From: Bacteroides sp.
Lineage (GTDB): Bacteria > Bacteroidota > Bacteroidia > Bacteroidales > Muribaculaceae
Reading direction: 5' to 3'
DNA length: 58,412 nucleotides
Assembly (NCBI GenBank): GCA_014802425.1
Contig: JAAVCH010000004.1
Span: forward strand, 92,253 to 150,664
A program made the position numbers and the translations under genes. Positions 1 to 9,340 of this stretch are shown here, piece after piece. The number at the start of each line of letters is the position of its first letter. Position 1 is the stretch's first letter. Below the pieces are notes generated by a model, which worked only from the letters and a program-made list of their open reading frames with translations, did not search any database and was not told the origin of the DNA.

Positions 1-2
1 CC

Positions 3-3000
3 CTTTATATACGCTTCAATCAGTCTTCCACCCAACCCTTCGCATACCGGATAGTCGAAACACTGACGTCCCGTTTCGAAGACGCATATGGACGTGAATC
101 CATCGAAATCATTGATGTCATACCCGAAAATACAAATCCGGAAAGCGAGGACTTCCTATGGTCATATTTCGCACGGAGGCGATTTTATGACACTAAAGGC
201 AATATCCTGTTTCCGGTAATCATACTTGATCAATTTGAGGAAAACATCAGAAACAGCAAAGAGGCCTCCACACTTCTTCTGAAGCAAATCGCATATATGT
301 CAAACCGGCATAATATGCTTAATGATACAATCGTAGACGAGACACTTTATGTGTACGATTATAACTTCCGGTTCATAATCTCAATCCGGGAAGACGACCT
401 ATACCGGCTGGAAGACCTCATCAACACCAACTACCTTTCCATACTTAAGACAGGACGCTACAGGCTTCAGAACATTTCCGCCGGAAATGCCGCCCGGATT
501 ATCAGCGACGTCGGAGACGGCTTCCTGAATGAGAGCGAACTCGACAGCATCACCGAGCGCATCATAACCGCATCCATCGGCAAGGAAGATGGACTTATCG
601 AGACAAACACTATTTCTCTGATATGCTCCCGTCTTTTTGATTTAACCATAAAGGAGGGAAAGGATAGGATATCCCTATCGGATGTCGAGAGCTACACAGC
701 AGATTCCCCCTTCGAGGAATACTACGATGCCGCGACAAAAAGGCTCTCCGAAAGGGAGAAAAGATTCATTGAGACCAATATGGTGTCACCGGACGGGCGA
801 CGTAATTCCATACCTGAAGAAAAGATAAAGGGGGCGGTAAAATCATATGAGGCCCTCATTTCAGGAGAGACCCCGATTCTCCGCAGGAATCCTGCCTCAT
901 CCGGAGATGATTCGATAGAGCTGATTCATGACGGACTTTGCAATACGGTCCTGAAGAATCAGACCGTCAGGCTAGAACGTAAGAACCGGACCATACTTTC
1001 CCTCTGGCTTTTCATTTTCAGCATAGCGGCACTGTGGATGATCAATACATCCATAGTTGCTGATTTCGCATACCTGGTAGCGGATATCTTTTTCCATAGC
1101 AGAACGGCCAGCCCGCAGCTCCCGGATATCTTTTCAATTTTTGAATTAGCGCTTATTCTCATCTATCCGTTAGCAACAGGGGCTCTGATCTATGACTATA
1201 AGAAAAAGACCGGGATAGCCTATTGCCTCCTGTCATTATTATTGATTCCCTGCTGTCTCTTTCCGGGACAATGCCTTACCTACCTCCATAATGCCGTAAA
1301 TTCCGTGTCCTACAGATGGAACCACGAAGGTCTGGACGGAATGATGGCCATCACCGATAAAATATCCGGATCGTTGGCAGTCTTCATCACCTACGCTCTG
1401 ACATCCCTAATCCTTTGCCTATTAAACGGCTTTGGAAGACCGGGTATAAGGGGGACCGGCGCATTATTGAAGATACTGTGGAAATCATTCTCAGTCAGAC
1501 TATACCTGACCGTGATAGCGGCTTTTCTATTCTGGAGTTCCCTATCGTTGCCGGTCGCTACCCTACAGAGTGAAACCTCAGACACCAGCTGGGGCATCAC
1601 GGTGATTCCGATGCTCGTGCTTGCTTTATTTGGCACCGGGCGTCTGAATAACAGGGCAAAATATGCCCTGTACTCCTATTTGGCCATATTGATCACCCTC
1701 ACAATATGCGCCATATGTGAGGTTATAATGCCTGTTGACATAAGGGTCATAAGTCTGATCGCAGCCTTCATTGTACTAATTGCATATTTTCATAATTTCA
1801 ATTTACTTAACGCCTGCATCAAGTCTGCCTGCTGCATCACAATCCTCGCCATAGTCATGCTGATGCAGATGGGGTATAATCCTTTTGCACTGGATGGCAC
1901 ACGCATATTCAAGGTATATCCTTGGAAAACCGTAATAGCCAAGGATTCCACCGGATTTGGGGTTTATGATGCCAGATATGGAGACACTCTTCTGATTCCT
2001 AGATTCGGCATAGACTCCACCTACATTTTTTTTACCGTACTGCCTGAGAACGGTTATACTGACACCTTGACTACCTCGAGGGAAGCGTATCCTGAACATT
2101 CCTTCCCTCTCAGAATAACGAAGACATCGGACGGTAAATGGAAACTCTCTTTGCTTAATCATTACAGAATCGAACATAATATAAGCCATCTTGCCCATTC
2201 AAACGCCACGGATTCGATTGAACTATCCAATATTGAAGGAGCACGCTTATTCATCCGACTCAGGAATGACATATGCGATTTCTGCATTTCCGGCAATGAT
2301 TCAATCTTAATGGCCGACATTCCGTATATTTATTCCTATGAGACCATCCTTCACCATAACTTGAAGCATTCCCTGAAAAGTCTTTCCGCCAATGCATCCG
2401 CAATGACTGAATCGGAAATCATACCGTTCATAAGAGCACTGACACGTTCATTCTATATGAACATGCTCAAGGAGGCTATCCTAAGATGTCACTACAATAA
2501 ATACATCAGCTCCTTTTCTTGCTATTATGTGCCGACAGTATTAACCGAATTGCATGTAAATTGGGGAATGAGATTCATCAGTAAATATAATATTTCCCTT
2601 ACTACTGCTAAAGGCGTTGCCAGTGAAAACACATATACTGACATCCTTCTTTCCGGTTACGACCTTTATGAGAATCTTCTGTTTGCATGGAACAGGCTAT
2701 TTACAGCTCTATACATGCAGGAGTTTGCGTCCTATGCCCCAACCTTAGCCTCCTCAATAAACAATGTATGGAAAGAAAATAACCTGCTGATTGATAATCT
2801 TACAAAAAATATGGGCGAGATGCGTGAGAAGCTATATGAGACATCTGCAGCCTTAGAGATTGCAAATCATAAAGCCGATACCATCTCTTCCATCCTGAAA
2901 TCAGTAGAACCAGATAAAAATGATCTGAATAACATGGTCAATGTCATCAGAGCTTATCTTGAAACCCAGACTCTGACCAATAACATCACCAGGGAGTTTC

Positions 3001-3422
3001 CGAATGAAATGAAGCAATCTGTCGCTGAAATTGACAGTCTTTCCTCTTCTTTTCTTACCATAGCCCTACATCAGGCAGATGCTCAGTTTAAGATTTTAAT
3101 CACAGATACTTTCCGCCATTTGCTTGACATCATCATGAGCAATGATACCAATCCTTATAACGGAGCGCTGATTTCCATTTGTCAAGGACTATATCTCACT
3201 GGAGCTGTGCGTGAATACGATATGGCATCATTCGAAGAAAAGCTGGATAGCGCTGAAAACAGACTTAGCGCACCGGGCTATAAATTCGTCAGACAGGCAA
3301 TGACTGAACATAAAAATCTTTCACATAGAATGGATTCTATTTCTATAATTGAGAAATCCTTCAATGGTCAAGTCACCAAGCTTCTGGACATAATAGGAGA
3401 TACATCCAAGCATCGAAAATAA
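3..3422 (+). CDS. STAND-type (nSTAND1-like) NTPase with multi-pass membrane region, 5' truncated
   Basis: The reading frame is open from base 3, so the gene starts before the window; the ATG at 297 is internal. Visible residues about 70-80 form a Walker B-like strand ending DQFEE. About 50 residues later comes a sensor-like strand, FIISIRED. Together these fit the conserved core of nSTAND1 ATPases; the Walker A loop would lie upstream. Visible residues about 330-620 hold some eight or nine hydrophobic helices, followed by a C-terminal domain of about 500 residues with a WG-repeat-like stretch (GFGVYDARYG) and a long helical, possibly coiled-coil, end. STAND proteins are signal-sensing oligomerising ATPases, often in defence or cell-death systems; that role here is inference. 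Base composition is visibly more A+T-rich than the genes from 3710 on, suggesting transfer. It converges on queA. Confidence 0.72.
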   Translation, partial: LYIRFNQSSTQPFAYRIVETLTSRFEDAYGRESIEIIDVIPENTNPESEDFLWSYFARRRFYDTKGNILFPVIILDQFEENIRNSKEASTLLLKQIAYMSNRHNMLNDTIVDETLYVYDYNFRFIISIREDDLYRLEDLINTNYLSILKTGRYRLQNISAGNAARIISDVGDGFLNESELDSITERIITASIGKEDGLIETNTISLICSRLFDLTIKEGKDRISLSDVESYTADSPFEEYYDAATKRLSEREKRFIETNMVSPDGRRNSIPEEKIKGAVKSYEALISGETPILRRNPASSGDDSIELIHDGLCNTVLKNQTVRLERKNRTILSLWLFIFSIAALWMINTSIVADFAYLVADIFFHSRTASPQLPDIFSIFELALILIYPLATGALIYDYKKKTGIAYCLLSLLLIPCCLFPGQCLTYLHNAVNSVSYRWNHEGLDGMMAITDKISGSLAVFITYALTSLILCLLNGFGRPGIRGTGALLKILWKSFSVRLYLTVIAAFLFWSSLSLPVATLQSETSDTSWGITVIPMLVLALFGTGRLNNRAKYALYSYLAILITLTICAICEVIMPVDIRVISLIAAFIVLIAYFHNFNLLNACIKSACCITILAIVMLMQMGYNPFALDGTRIFKVYPWKTVIAKDSTGFGVYDARYGDTLLIPRFGIDSTYIFFTVLPENGYTDTLTTSREAYPEHSFPLRITKTSDGKWKLSLLNHYRIEHNISHLAHSNATDSIELSNIEGARLFIRLRNDICDFCISGNDSILMADIPYIYSYETILHHNLKHSLKSLSANASAMTESEIIPFIRALTRSFYMNMLKEAILRCHYNKYISSFSCYYVPTVLTELHVNWGMRFISKYNISLTTAKGVASENTYTDILLSGYDLYENLLFAWNRLFTALYMQEFASYAPTLASSINNVWKENNLLIDNLTKNMGEMREKLYETSAALEIANHKADTISSILKSVEPDKNDLNNMVNVIRAYLETQTLTNNITREFPNEMKQSVAEIDSLSSSFLTIALHQADAQFKILITDTFRHLLDIIMSNDTNPYNGALISICQGLYLTGAVREYDMASFEEKLDSAENRLSAPGYKFVRQAMTEHKNLSHRMDSISIIEKSFNGQVTKLLDIIGDTSKHRK

Positions 3423-3532
3423 GGATTCCTACAGAGTCCTATTTCCGATCCGCATCGTCTTAATTCAAATTCCTGCAATTATGGGCGGGAGCTCAATTAT
3501 TGAGGAAGTCAGGGCGCTATCAGCAGAATGAA

Positions 3533-3584
3533 GTCCGGCCCGTGCCGACGGCCCGCTATACGGGCGTGTCGGTACGGGCCGGAC
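3533..3584. repeat. Long imperfect inverted repeat (hairpin) between convergent genes
   Basis: Arms of 17 bases at 3533-3549 and 3568-3584 pair with a single G-U wobble. An inner perfect 5-bp stem (3551-3555 with 3561-3565) closes on a CTATA loop. It lies in the 287-bp gap between the STAND gene and queA, which converge, so it may stop transcription from both sides. No T-run follows on either strand, so it is not a standard intrinsic terminator. The rest of 3423-3709 holds nothing I can recognise. Confidence 0.6.
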
Positions 3585-3709
3585 GATCTGTTCATACCAT
3601 GTGTTGCATCGGCGTCGGAAACCGGCGGAATACGTCAGTAACCGCAACGGTGGAACACCTCACTACCGGGGCCGGAGCCATCAGTAACGGAACCGGCGGA
3701 ATCGGGGCG

Positions 3710-4762
3710 TCAGCGGAGGATGAGCATGGCGTCGCCGTAGGCGCCGAACTGATAGCCTTCCTCTACGGCTACCTTATAGGCGCGCATGACATTGTCGTAG
3801 CCGCCGAAGGCCGCCACCATCATGAGCATCGTGGAGAGGGGAAGGTGGAAGTTGGTGACGAGGGCGTCGCAGACGGTGAAATCGTAGGGAGGGAAGATGA
3901 ATTTGTTGGTCCAGCCGGTGGTGGGCATGATGTGACCGTTCATGCATACGCTCGACGATACGGCACGGAGCACCGACGCACCCACGGCGCATACCCTGTG
4001 GGCTGCGTCCTTGGCATCGTTGACCATATCCACAAGGTCGCCGTCCACGATCATCTCCTCGGAGTCCATGCGGTGCTTCGTGAGGTCTTCGACATCAATG
4101 TCCTTGAAGTTGCCTTTGCCGCAGTGAAGGGTGAGGAAGCCTCGCTCCACGCCTTTGATCTCAAGGCGCTTCATCAGTTCGCGGCTGAAGTGAAGGCCGG
4201 CCGCGGGGGCCATGACGGCACCCTCGACTTCGGCATAGATCGACTGATAGCGTTCGGCGTCTTCCGGTTCCACAGGGCGTGTGATGTACTCCGGAAGGGG
4301 TGTCTCGCCCAGGGCGTAGAGGGCTTCCTTGAATTCGTCGTGCGGGCCGTCGTAAAGGAAGCGCAGCGTGCGGCCCCGGGATGTGGTGTTGTCGATCACC
4401 TCGGCCACCATGCTGTCGTCCTCGCCGAAGTATAGCTTGTTGCCGATGCGGATCTTGCGGGCGGGCTCCACGAGCACGTCCCAGAACTTATTGTCGACGT
4501 TGAGTTCACGCAGAAGGAAGACTTCGATGCAGGCTCCGGTCTTCTCCTTGTTGCCGTAGAGGCGGGCCGGGAAGACCTTGGTGTTGTTGAATACCATGAC
4601 ATCACCCTCGTCGAAGTAATCGATGATTTCCTTGAAGATGCGGTGGGTGATCTCACCGGTGCGGGAGTCGAGCACCATGAGGCGACATTCGTCGCGGTTT
4701 TCCGAAGGATACTGCGCAATCTGCGCGTCGGGGAGTTTGAATTTAAACTGAGAGAGCTTCAT
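3710..4762 (-). CDS. queA: S-adenosylmethionine:tRNA ribosyltransferase-isomerase
   Basis: QueA transfers and isomerises the ribosyl part of S-adenosylmethionine onto preQ1 at the wobble base of tRNAs, giving epoxyqueuosine. The 350-residue product has the family length and signatures: an N-terminal [14 protein letters not shown], then [15 protein letters not shown], then [11 protein letters not shown] and the late [17 protein letters not shown]. It is the last gene of the ftsX-DUF3098-uppP-truB-queA run; the gap to truB is 145 bp with no obvious promoter, so cotranscription is likely. The start ATG at 4762 gives the normal MKLSQF beginning. Confidence 0.97.
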   Translation of the reverse strand: MKLSQFKFKLPDAQIAQYPSENRDECRLMVLDSRTGEITHRIFKEIIDYFDEGDVMVFNNTKVFPARLYGNKEKTGACIEVFLLRELNVDNKFWDVLVEPARKIRIGNKLYFGEDDSMVAEVIDNTTSRGRTLRFLYDGPHDEFKEALYALGETPLPEYITRPVEPEDAERYQSIYAEVEGAVMAPAAGLHFSRELMKRLEIKGVERGFLTLHCGKGNFKDIDVEDLTKHRMDSEEMIVDGDLVDMVNDAKDAAHRVCAVGASVLRAVSSSVCMNGHIMPTTGWTNKFIFPPYDFTVCDALVTNFHLPLSTMLMMVAAFGGYDNVMRAYKVAVEEGYQFGAYGDAMLILR

Positions 4763-4907
4763 ATTCCTGTTAGTCCTGCCTAATTACAATTAGAGTTGGC
4801 TAAGTGTTTCTCTTAATACTATATGATATTATATTTTGTCTTTGTTCTCTTGATGGATGGCTTCGAGGGAAGCCTCCGCCGGGCCCTGTGCGGGGAGCCG
4901 GAGGGCG

Positions 4908-5621
4908 CTACTTGGCCGGCTCCGGCATCACCACATCGCACTCGGCGATGGTGCGCAAGGCCTCGTCGATGCTTACGCATTGCTCCACACGCACAGGCCC
5001 TACGGCCGTGCGGCGAAGCGCCGTCAGGTGGGCGCCGCTGCCGAGGGCCTCGCCGAGGTCGCGGGCGAGGGCACGGATATAGGTGCCTTTGCTGCATACG
5101 ATGCGCAGCGTCATGTCGCGGCCGTCGGAGAAGTCGAGCAATTCCATCTCGCGGATGAGCAGCGGCTTGGCGGCGAGCTCCACCTCGTGGCCCTTGCGGG
5201 CATGGAGATAGGCGCGCTTGCCGTCGACCTTTACGGCCGAGAACACCGGGGGCACCTGAAGGATCTCGCCCGTGAACTTCGGCAGCGTCTCCTCAATCAT
5301 TTCACGGGTGATGTGTTCGTAAGGGTACGTGGCATCGATTTCCTTCTCCAGGTCGTAGCTGGGGGTGGTGGCGCCCAGGCGCATTGTGGCGATATATTCC
5401 TTCTCGCCGCTCTGAAGCTGCTCCACGAGGCGTGTGGCCCGGCCGGTGCATACGAGAAGCACTCCGGTGGCCAGGGGGTCAAGGGTGCCGGCATGGCCCA
5501 CCTTGAACTTCTTCAGCCCGAGCCGGCGCTGTATGGCGCCCCGGATTCGCTTCACCGCATCAAACGAGGTCCAGCCCAGAGGCTTGTCGAGGGCGATGAT
5601 TTCTCCTGATATAAAATCCAT
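4908..5621 (-). CDS. truB: tRNA pseudouridine(55) synthase
   Basis: TruB isomerises U55 in the T-loop of most tRNAs to pseudouridine. The 237-residue product opens with GEIIALDKPLGWTSFDAV and carries the catalytic motif GHAGTLDPLATG, with the nucleophilic aspartate at residue 48. The later KEYIATMRLGATTPSYDLE and SKGTYIRALARDLG motifs are also typical. At 237 residues it is short: it lacks the C-terminal PUA domain of the E. coli enzyme, as Bacteroidota forms usually do. It lies 34 bp downstream of uppP on the same strand. Confidence 0.97.
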   Translation of the reverse strand: MDFISGEIIALDKPLGWTSFDAVKRIRGAIQRRLGLKKFKVGHAGTLDPLATGVLLVCTGRATRLVEQLQSGEKEYIATMRLGATTPSYDLEKEIDATYPYEHITREMIEETLPKFTGEILQVPPVFSAVKVDGKRAYLHARKGHEVELAAKPLLIREMELLDFSDGRDMTLRIVCSKGTYIRALARDLGEALGSGAHLTALRRTAVGPVRVEQCVSIDEALRTIAECDVVMPEPAK

Positions 5622-5655
5622 TGTATTCTTGAAAATGCTTTAGAGCGTGCCGGGC

Positions 5656-6489
5656 TCATGACTGCCACAGCAGGCAGATCACACCCATCAGCACGCAGTA
5701 GATGGCAAACCACACGAGTTTTCCTTTCTTCACCAGTTCAAGCATCCACTTGCACGCCGCGCAACCCACTACGAAGGCCGTGATGAAGCCCGTGAGCAGC
5801 ACTGTCCAGGGGAGGACGGCCTCGGAGCCTGCCGGGGCGGTAAGCATATCCTTAGTGTCGAGGAGTGCCTCGCCCAAGATCGGGATTATCACCATAAGGA
5901 AGGAGAACGAGGCCACTTTGTCGCGCTTGTCGCCGAGCATTATGCCGGTGGCGATGGTGGTGCCGCTGCGGCTGAGGCCGGGGAGCACGGCCAGCGCCTG
6001 GGCGCAGCCTATCACTATGGCGTCGATCCACCGGATATCGTGGCCGCGCTCGGGAGAGGCCATTCGCCCGGTGGCGGCGATACGGTCGCTGAAGTGGGCG
6101 AACGTCAGCAGCGCGGCGGTAATCATGAGGCATATGCCCACCACCCTCAGCCCGTCGCCGAAGAATGACTCAACGTAGTCCTTGAAGAATACGCCGACTA
6201 TGCCGATCGGGATGCAGGATACGAGTATCTTGCAGACGTAGATGAATTCCGGATTGACCTTGAAGCGGAAGAAATTGGCCACAAGGCGGGAGAACATCGG
6301 CCAAAGCACCACAATCGTGGAGCATACAGTGGCCGCGTGGACCATTATGTCGAACTGCAGGAGGTTGTCTTTCGGGATATCCACTCCGAGTATTTCACGG
6401 AATATCTCAAGATGGCCGCTCGAAGAGATGGGCAGATACTCGGCCAGGCCTTGTACGAGGCCGAGGATAAGGGCGTCAATCCAATCCAT
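5656..6489 (-). CDS. uppP: Undecaprenyl-diphosphatase
   Basis: This integral membrane enzyme (BacA/UppP family) dephosphorylates undecaprenyl diphosphate so the lipid carrier can be reused for cell-wall and glycan synthesis. The 277-residue product has both active-site motifs, EYLPISSSGHLEIF near residue 17 and PGLSRSGTTIATG in the second half, with about eight hydrophobic segments between and around them. Its start codon overlaps the stop of the upstream DUF3098 gene by one base (TAATG), which indicates translational coupling. Confidence 0.97.
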   Translation of the reverse strand: MDWIDALILGLVQGLAEYLPISSSGHLEIFREILGVDIPKDNLLQFDIMVHAATVCSTIVVLWPMFSRLVANFFRFKVNPEFIYVCKILVSCIPIGIVGVFFKDYVESFFGDGLRVVGICLMITAALLTFAHFSDRIAATGRMASPERGHDIRWIDAIVIGCAQALAVLPGLSRSGTTIATGIMLGDKRDKVASFSFLMVIIPILGEALLDTKDMLTAPAGSEAVLPWTVLLTGFITAFVVGCAACKWMLELVKKGKLVWFAIYCVLMGVICLLWQS

Positions 6490-6707
6490 TATTTCTTATG
6501 TCTGGGGGTGTAGATGATGGCGAAAGCCATGAGCAGGAAGCCGAGGAAGGCTATGGCCGGGCCTACCACGATGCGTCGCGTGGAGAAGATGTCGGGGTTG
6601 AATCCGGTCTCGATGCTTGAGGAGGAGCCTCCCATCAGGATGAAACCGAGGATTATGAGGCACAGGCATCCGGCCATCATCAGGAGGTTGGTTTTTGAGA
6701 AGATCAT
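6489..6707 (-). CDS. DUF3098 small membrane protein
   Basis: A 72-residue protein with two hydrophobic helices: the first near residues 6-26 and the second near residues 46-68, ending in a basic tail. The middle GFNPDIFSTRRIVVGP is the recognisable core of DUF3098, a family of unknown function. In Bacteroidales it is found between ftsX and uppP, as here. One-base overlap with uppP and a 98-bp gap from ftsX place it in the same operon. No enzymatic motif is visible. Confidence 0.88.
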   Translation of the reverse strand: MIFSKTNLLMMAGCLCLIILGFILMGGSSSSIETGFNPDIFSTRRIVVGPAIAFLGFLLMAFAIIYTPRHKK

Positions 6708-6805
6708 GTCGGGTGGGGAAAATAAGGGGTTAGGGGGAGATGGAGGACTGCCGTCCTCAACGCAGTAAGGGAGAGGCGACGCGGGAAGTCAGCTGCGGGA
6801 GAGGG

Positions 6806-7684
6806 TCAGCGGAAGAGGGCGTCGTAGTCTTTGCGGAGATAGCGGGTGGTGGCTATCGAGGCGGCCAGGGCGCAGAGTACGGCGCCCAGGATGGTTATGC
6901 CTGCAGCCGTCACGCCCACGGTCTCCCAGCCGATGGCGGCCTGGATGTCGGAGAAGCCCATCTCGGGGGCGAGGGCCATCACCACCACGAGGAGACCCGA
7001 GGCTATGAGGCCCGCGAGAAGGCCCGCAAGAAGATTGCGGAGCACCACGGGACGGCGTATGAAGCCGTTGGTGGCTCCGACGAGCTGCATCGTATGTATT
7101 ATGAAACGGCGGGCATAGACGGTGAGATGGACCGTGTTGTTGATGAGCACGAATGAGATCACGAGCATCACTACGGCTATGGCGCCCAGTATGAGGCTCA
7201 GGCGGGAGATGTTGTCGTTCATCTTCATCACCATTTCCCCTTCGGGCATGGCGATGTCCTCGATGCCTCCGAGCCTGCGTATGGCGGCCTCCACTTTCTT
7301 GAGCGAGTCGGGGGCGGAGTAGGCGGCCGGCATCGTGAACGTCAGTTCGGGCGACAGGGGATTCACGCCGAAGAGGGCCTCAAGGTCCTCCCCCGTCTCT
7401 TTCTTCCATTCCTCAAGGGCCTGCGCGGAGGTTATCACACGTACGTCGCGGCAGAACGGCTCCTTCCGCAGCAGGGCCGCCGTCGCGGCGGCACCCTCGT
7501 CGGAGATGCTGTCGGCCATTATGACGCTTATCTCAAGACTCTCGCGCAGACGCACTGTCTCGCGACGGGCCGACGTGGTGATGATGGCTATTATGCCGAT
7601 TATCAGAAGCACCATGGTCACGCTGACTATCGTAGTGGCGTGGGCGGCCCAATAGGATATTTTTACTTCCTTTCCTTTCTTCAT
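6806..7684 (-). CDS. ftsX: Cell-division ABC transporter permease-like protein FtsX
   Basis: FtsX is the membrane partner of the ATPase FtsE and passes division signals to periplasmic peptidoglycan hydrolases. The 292-residue product has one N-terminal helix (about residues 17-37), an extracytoplasmic domain of about 130 residues, and three C-terminal helices, the FtsX topology. The phrase RRFIIHTMQLVGATNGFIRRP is the typical cytoplasmic signature. ftsE is not next to it in this window. It is the first gene of the minus-strand operon and has a good promoter at 7766-7796. Confidence 0.95.
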   Translation of the reverse strand: MKKGKEVKISYWAAHATTIVSVTMVLLIIGIIAIITTSARRETVRLRESLEISVIMADSISDEGAAATAALLRKEPFCRDVRVITSAQALEEWKKETGEDLEALFGVNPLSPELTFTMPAAYSAPDSLKKVEAAIRRLGGIEDIAMPEGEMVMKMNDNISRLSLILGAIAVVMLVISFVLINNTVHLTVYARRFIIHTMQLVGATNGFIRRPVVLRNLLAGLLAGLIASGLLVVVMALAPEMGFSDIQAAIGWETVGVTAAGITILGAVLCALAASIATTRYLRKDYDALFR

Positions 7685-7765
7685 TTCATGGATTTTCGGG
7701 GTTGGAAGCCGAAGCTCCGCCTTAACAATCTCATTTCGAACCTAAATAATCTCATTTAGAGTCTA

Positions 7766-7796
7766 CAAAGTTAATACTTCGCGGCGCCATTGTCAA
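7766..7796 (-). promoter_or_regulatory. Promoter of the ftsX operon
   Basis: On the minus strand a TAACTTTG box (plus-strand 7766-7773) is preceded by TTG (7794-7796) with a 20-base spacer. This matches the Bacteroidota housekeeping promoter (TTTG, 19-21 bases, TAnnTTTG). It is about 80 bases before the ftsX start and overlaps the mtaB promoter on the other strand. Confidence 0.7.
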
Positions 7797-7823
7797 TACT
7801 TTCAGCTATTTTTTATATATTTG
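7790..7823 (+). promoter_or_regulatory. Probable promoter of mtaB
   Basis: TATATTTG at 7816-7823 is a perfect TAnnTTTG box. A TTG at 7790-7792 is 23 bases upstream, a little far for the usual spacing. The start of mtaB is 130 bases downstream. The -33 region lies inside the divergent ftsX promoter. Confidence 0.5.
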
Positions 7824-7952
7824 TAACTTGATTTTTAGCGCGTGGGGCGTATTAATGACCTCCCATGCCCCTGTCACGGACGTGGCTGGGCTCCGTAAAG
7901 GCCCTCCCATCGCCCGGCCGCAGGCCAAGTACGGACCAATCACGGACCAATT

Positions 7953-9335
7953 ATGACTCCTGACCTTTCGCCGCGCAAGGCGGCCTACTATACACTCGGA
8001 TGCAAGCTCAACTTCGCCGAATCATCCACGATAGGAAAGATACTCGGCGACCGCGGATTCCGGCGCGCGCTCCCGGACGAAGCGCCCGACATATGCGTCA
8101 TCAACACATGTTCCGTCACGGAGACGGCCGACAAGAAGGGGCGTTCCCTCATCCGCCGCCTGTCGAGGCAGTGGCCCGGGGCCACGCTGGTGGTCACCGG
8201 CTGCTACGCGCAGCTGAAGCCCGGCGAAGTGGCGTCGATCGAGGGTGTCGACATCGTGCTCGGCTCCAAGGAAAAGCTGCGCATCGCCGAATACCTCGAC
8301 CGCTGGGAAGCCTCCCGGAAGCCCATCGTGGAATCCACCCGCCACAACGACATACGCACCTTCGACCCATCGTGCGAACGCGGCGAGCGGACCCGCTGGT
8401 GGCTCAAGGTGCAGGACGGCTGCGACTATTACTGCACCTACTGCACCATCCCCTTCGCCCGGGGGCGTTCACGCTCGGGGCTCATCCCCGACCTGGTGGA
8501 GCAAGCCCGGCGGGCAGCGGCGAGCGGAGCGAAGGAGATCGTGCTCACTGGAGTCAACGTGGGTGAGTTCGGGTCGGACAACGGCCAGGACTTCCTCTCC
8601 CTGCTCCGTGCCCTCGACGCAGTGGAGGGAATCGAGCGCTACCGCATATCAAGCATCGAGCCCAACCTGCTGACCGAGGAGATCATCCGCTGGGTGGCAA
8701 CCGAGGCCCGGGCCTTCATGCCCCATTTCCACATCCCGCTCCAGAGTGGATCGGACCGTGTGCTCAGACTCATGAACCGGCGTTACGACACCGCCCTCTT
8801 CGCATCGCGCATCGCCCTGATCCGCGACCTGATACCGGACGCCTTCATCGGAGTCGACGTCATAGCCGGCTCCCGTGGGGAGACGCCCGAGGAATGGGAG
8901 CGGGGGCTGCGTTTCATCGAGGGCCTTGACGTGACACGGCTGCACGTGTTCCCCTACTCGGAGCGCCCCGGCACTGCCGCCCTCATGATGAATGCGCCGG
9001 AGGTGGAGCCCGGCGAGCGCCACCGCCGCGCGGCCGCCCTGCAGCGTGTCTCCGACGCCAGGATCTCCGCCCTGCTCCGCCGCTCGGAGGGTGAGGTGAG
9101 GACCGTGCTCTGGGAGCATGTGCTCCACGACGATCCCACACTGATGACCGGCCTGACCGACAACTACATCCGCGTCGTGGCCCCGGCCCGCGAGGAGCTG
9201 CTCAACACCACCACCCCTACCCTCCTCTCCACCCCCGACCCCGACCGGGAGGAGACCATCCGGGGGAGCATCATGGAAATACCCGTCGACCCGGCGCCCC
9301 TCAGCGCCGGAGACATCTCCACCAAATCACAGTGA
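7953..9335 (+). CDS. mtaB: tRNA N6-threonylcarbamoyladenosine (t6A37) methylthiotransferase MtaB
   Basis: MtaB adds a methylthio group to t6A at position 37 of tRNAs reading ANN codons. It is a radical-SAM enzyme with two iron-sulfur clusters. The N-terminal domain begins YYTLGCKLNFAES and supplies cysteines for the auxiliary cluster. The radical-SAM CxxxCxxC motif is C157, C161, C164 in CDYYCTYCTIPFARG. A TRAM-like C-terminal region follows, from about residue 380. At 460 residues it has the family length. The next gene starts 5 bases after its stop. Confidence 0.95.
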   Translation: MTPDLSPRKAAYYTLGCKLNFAESSTIGKILGDRGFRRALPDEAPDICVINTCSVTETADKKGRSLIRRLSRQWPGATLVVTGCYAQLKPGEVASIEGVDIVLGSKEKLRIAEYLDRWEASRKPIVESTRHNDIRTFDPSCERGERTRWWLKVQDGCDYYCTYCTIPFARGRSRSGLIPDLVEQARRAAASGAKEIVLTGVNVGEFGSDNGQDFLSLLRALDAVEGIERYRISSIEPNLLTEEIIRWVATEARAFMPHFHIPLQSGSDRVLRLMNRRYDTALFASRIALIRDLIPDAFIGVDVIAGSRGETPEEWERGLRFIEGLDVTRLHVFPYSERPGTAALMMNAPEVEPGERHRRAAALQRVSDARISALLRRSEGEVRTVLWEHVLHDDPTLMTGLTDNYIRVVAPAREELLNTTTPTLLSTPDPDREETIRGSIMEIPVDPAPLSAGDISTKSQ

Positions 9336-9340
9336 CAGCC

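Noticed and set aside
3500..4435. Long plus-strand frame of 311 codons opposite queA
   Set aside because: It is antisense to the well-supported queA gene, has no recognisable domain, and is an effect of the high G+C and codon bias.
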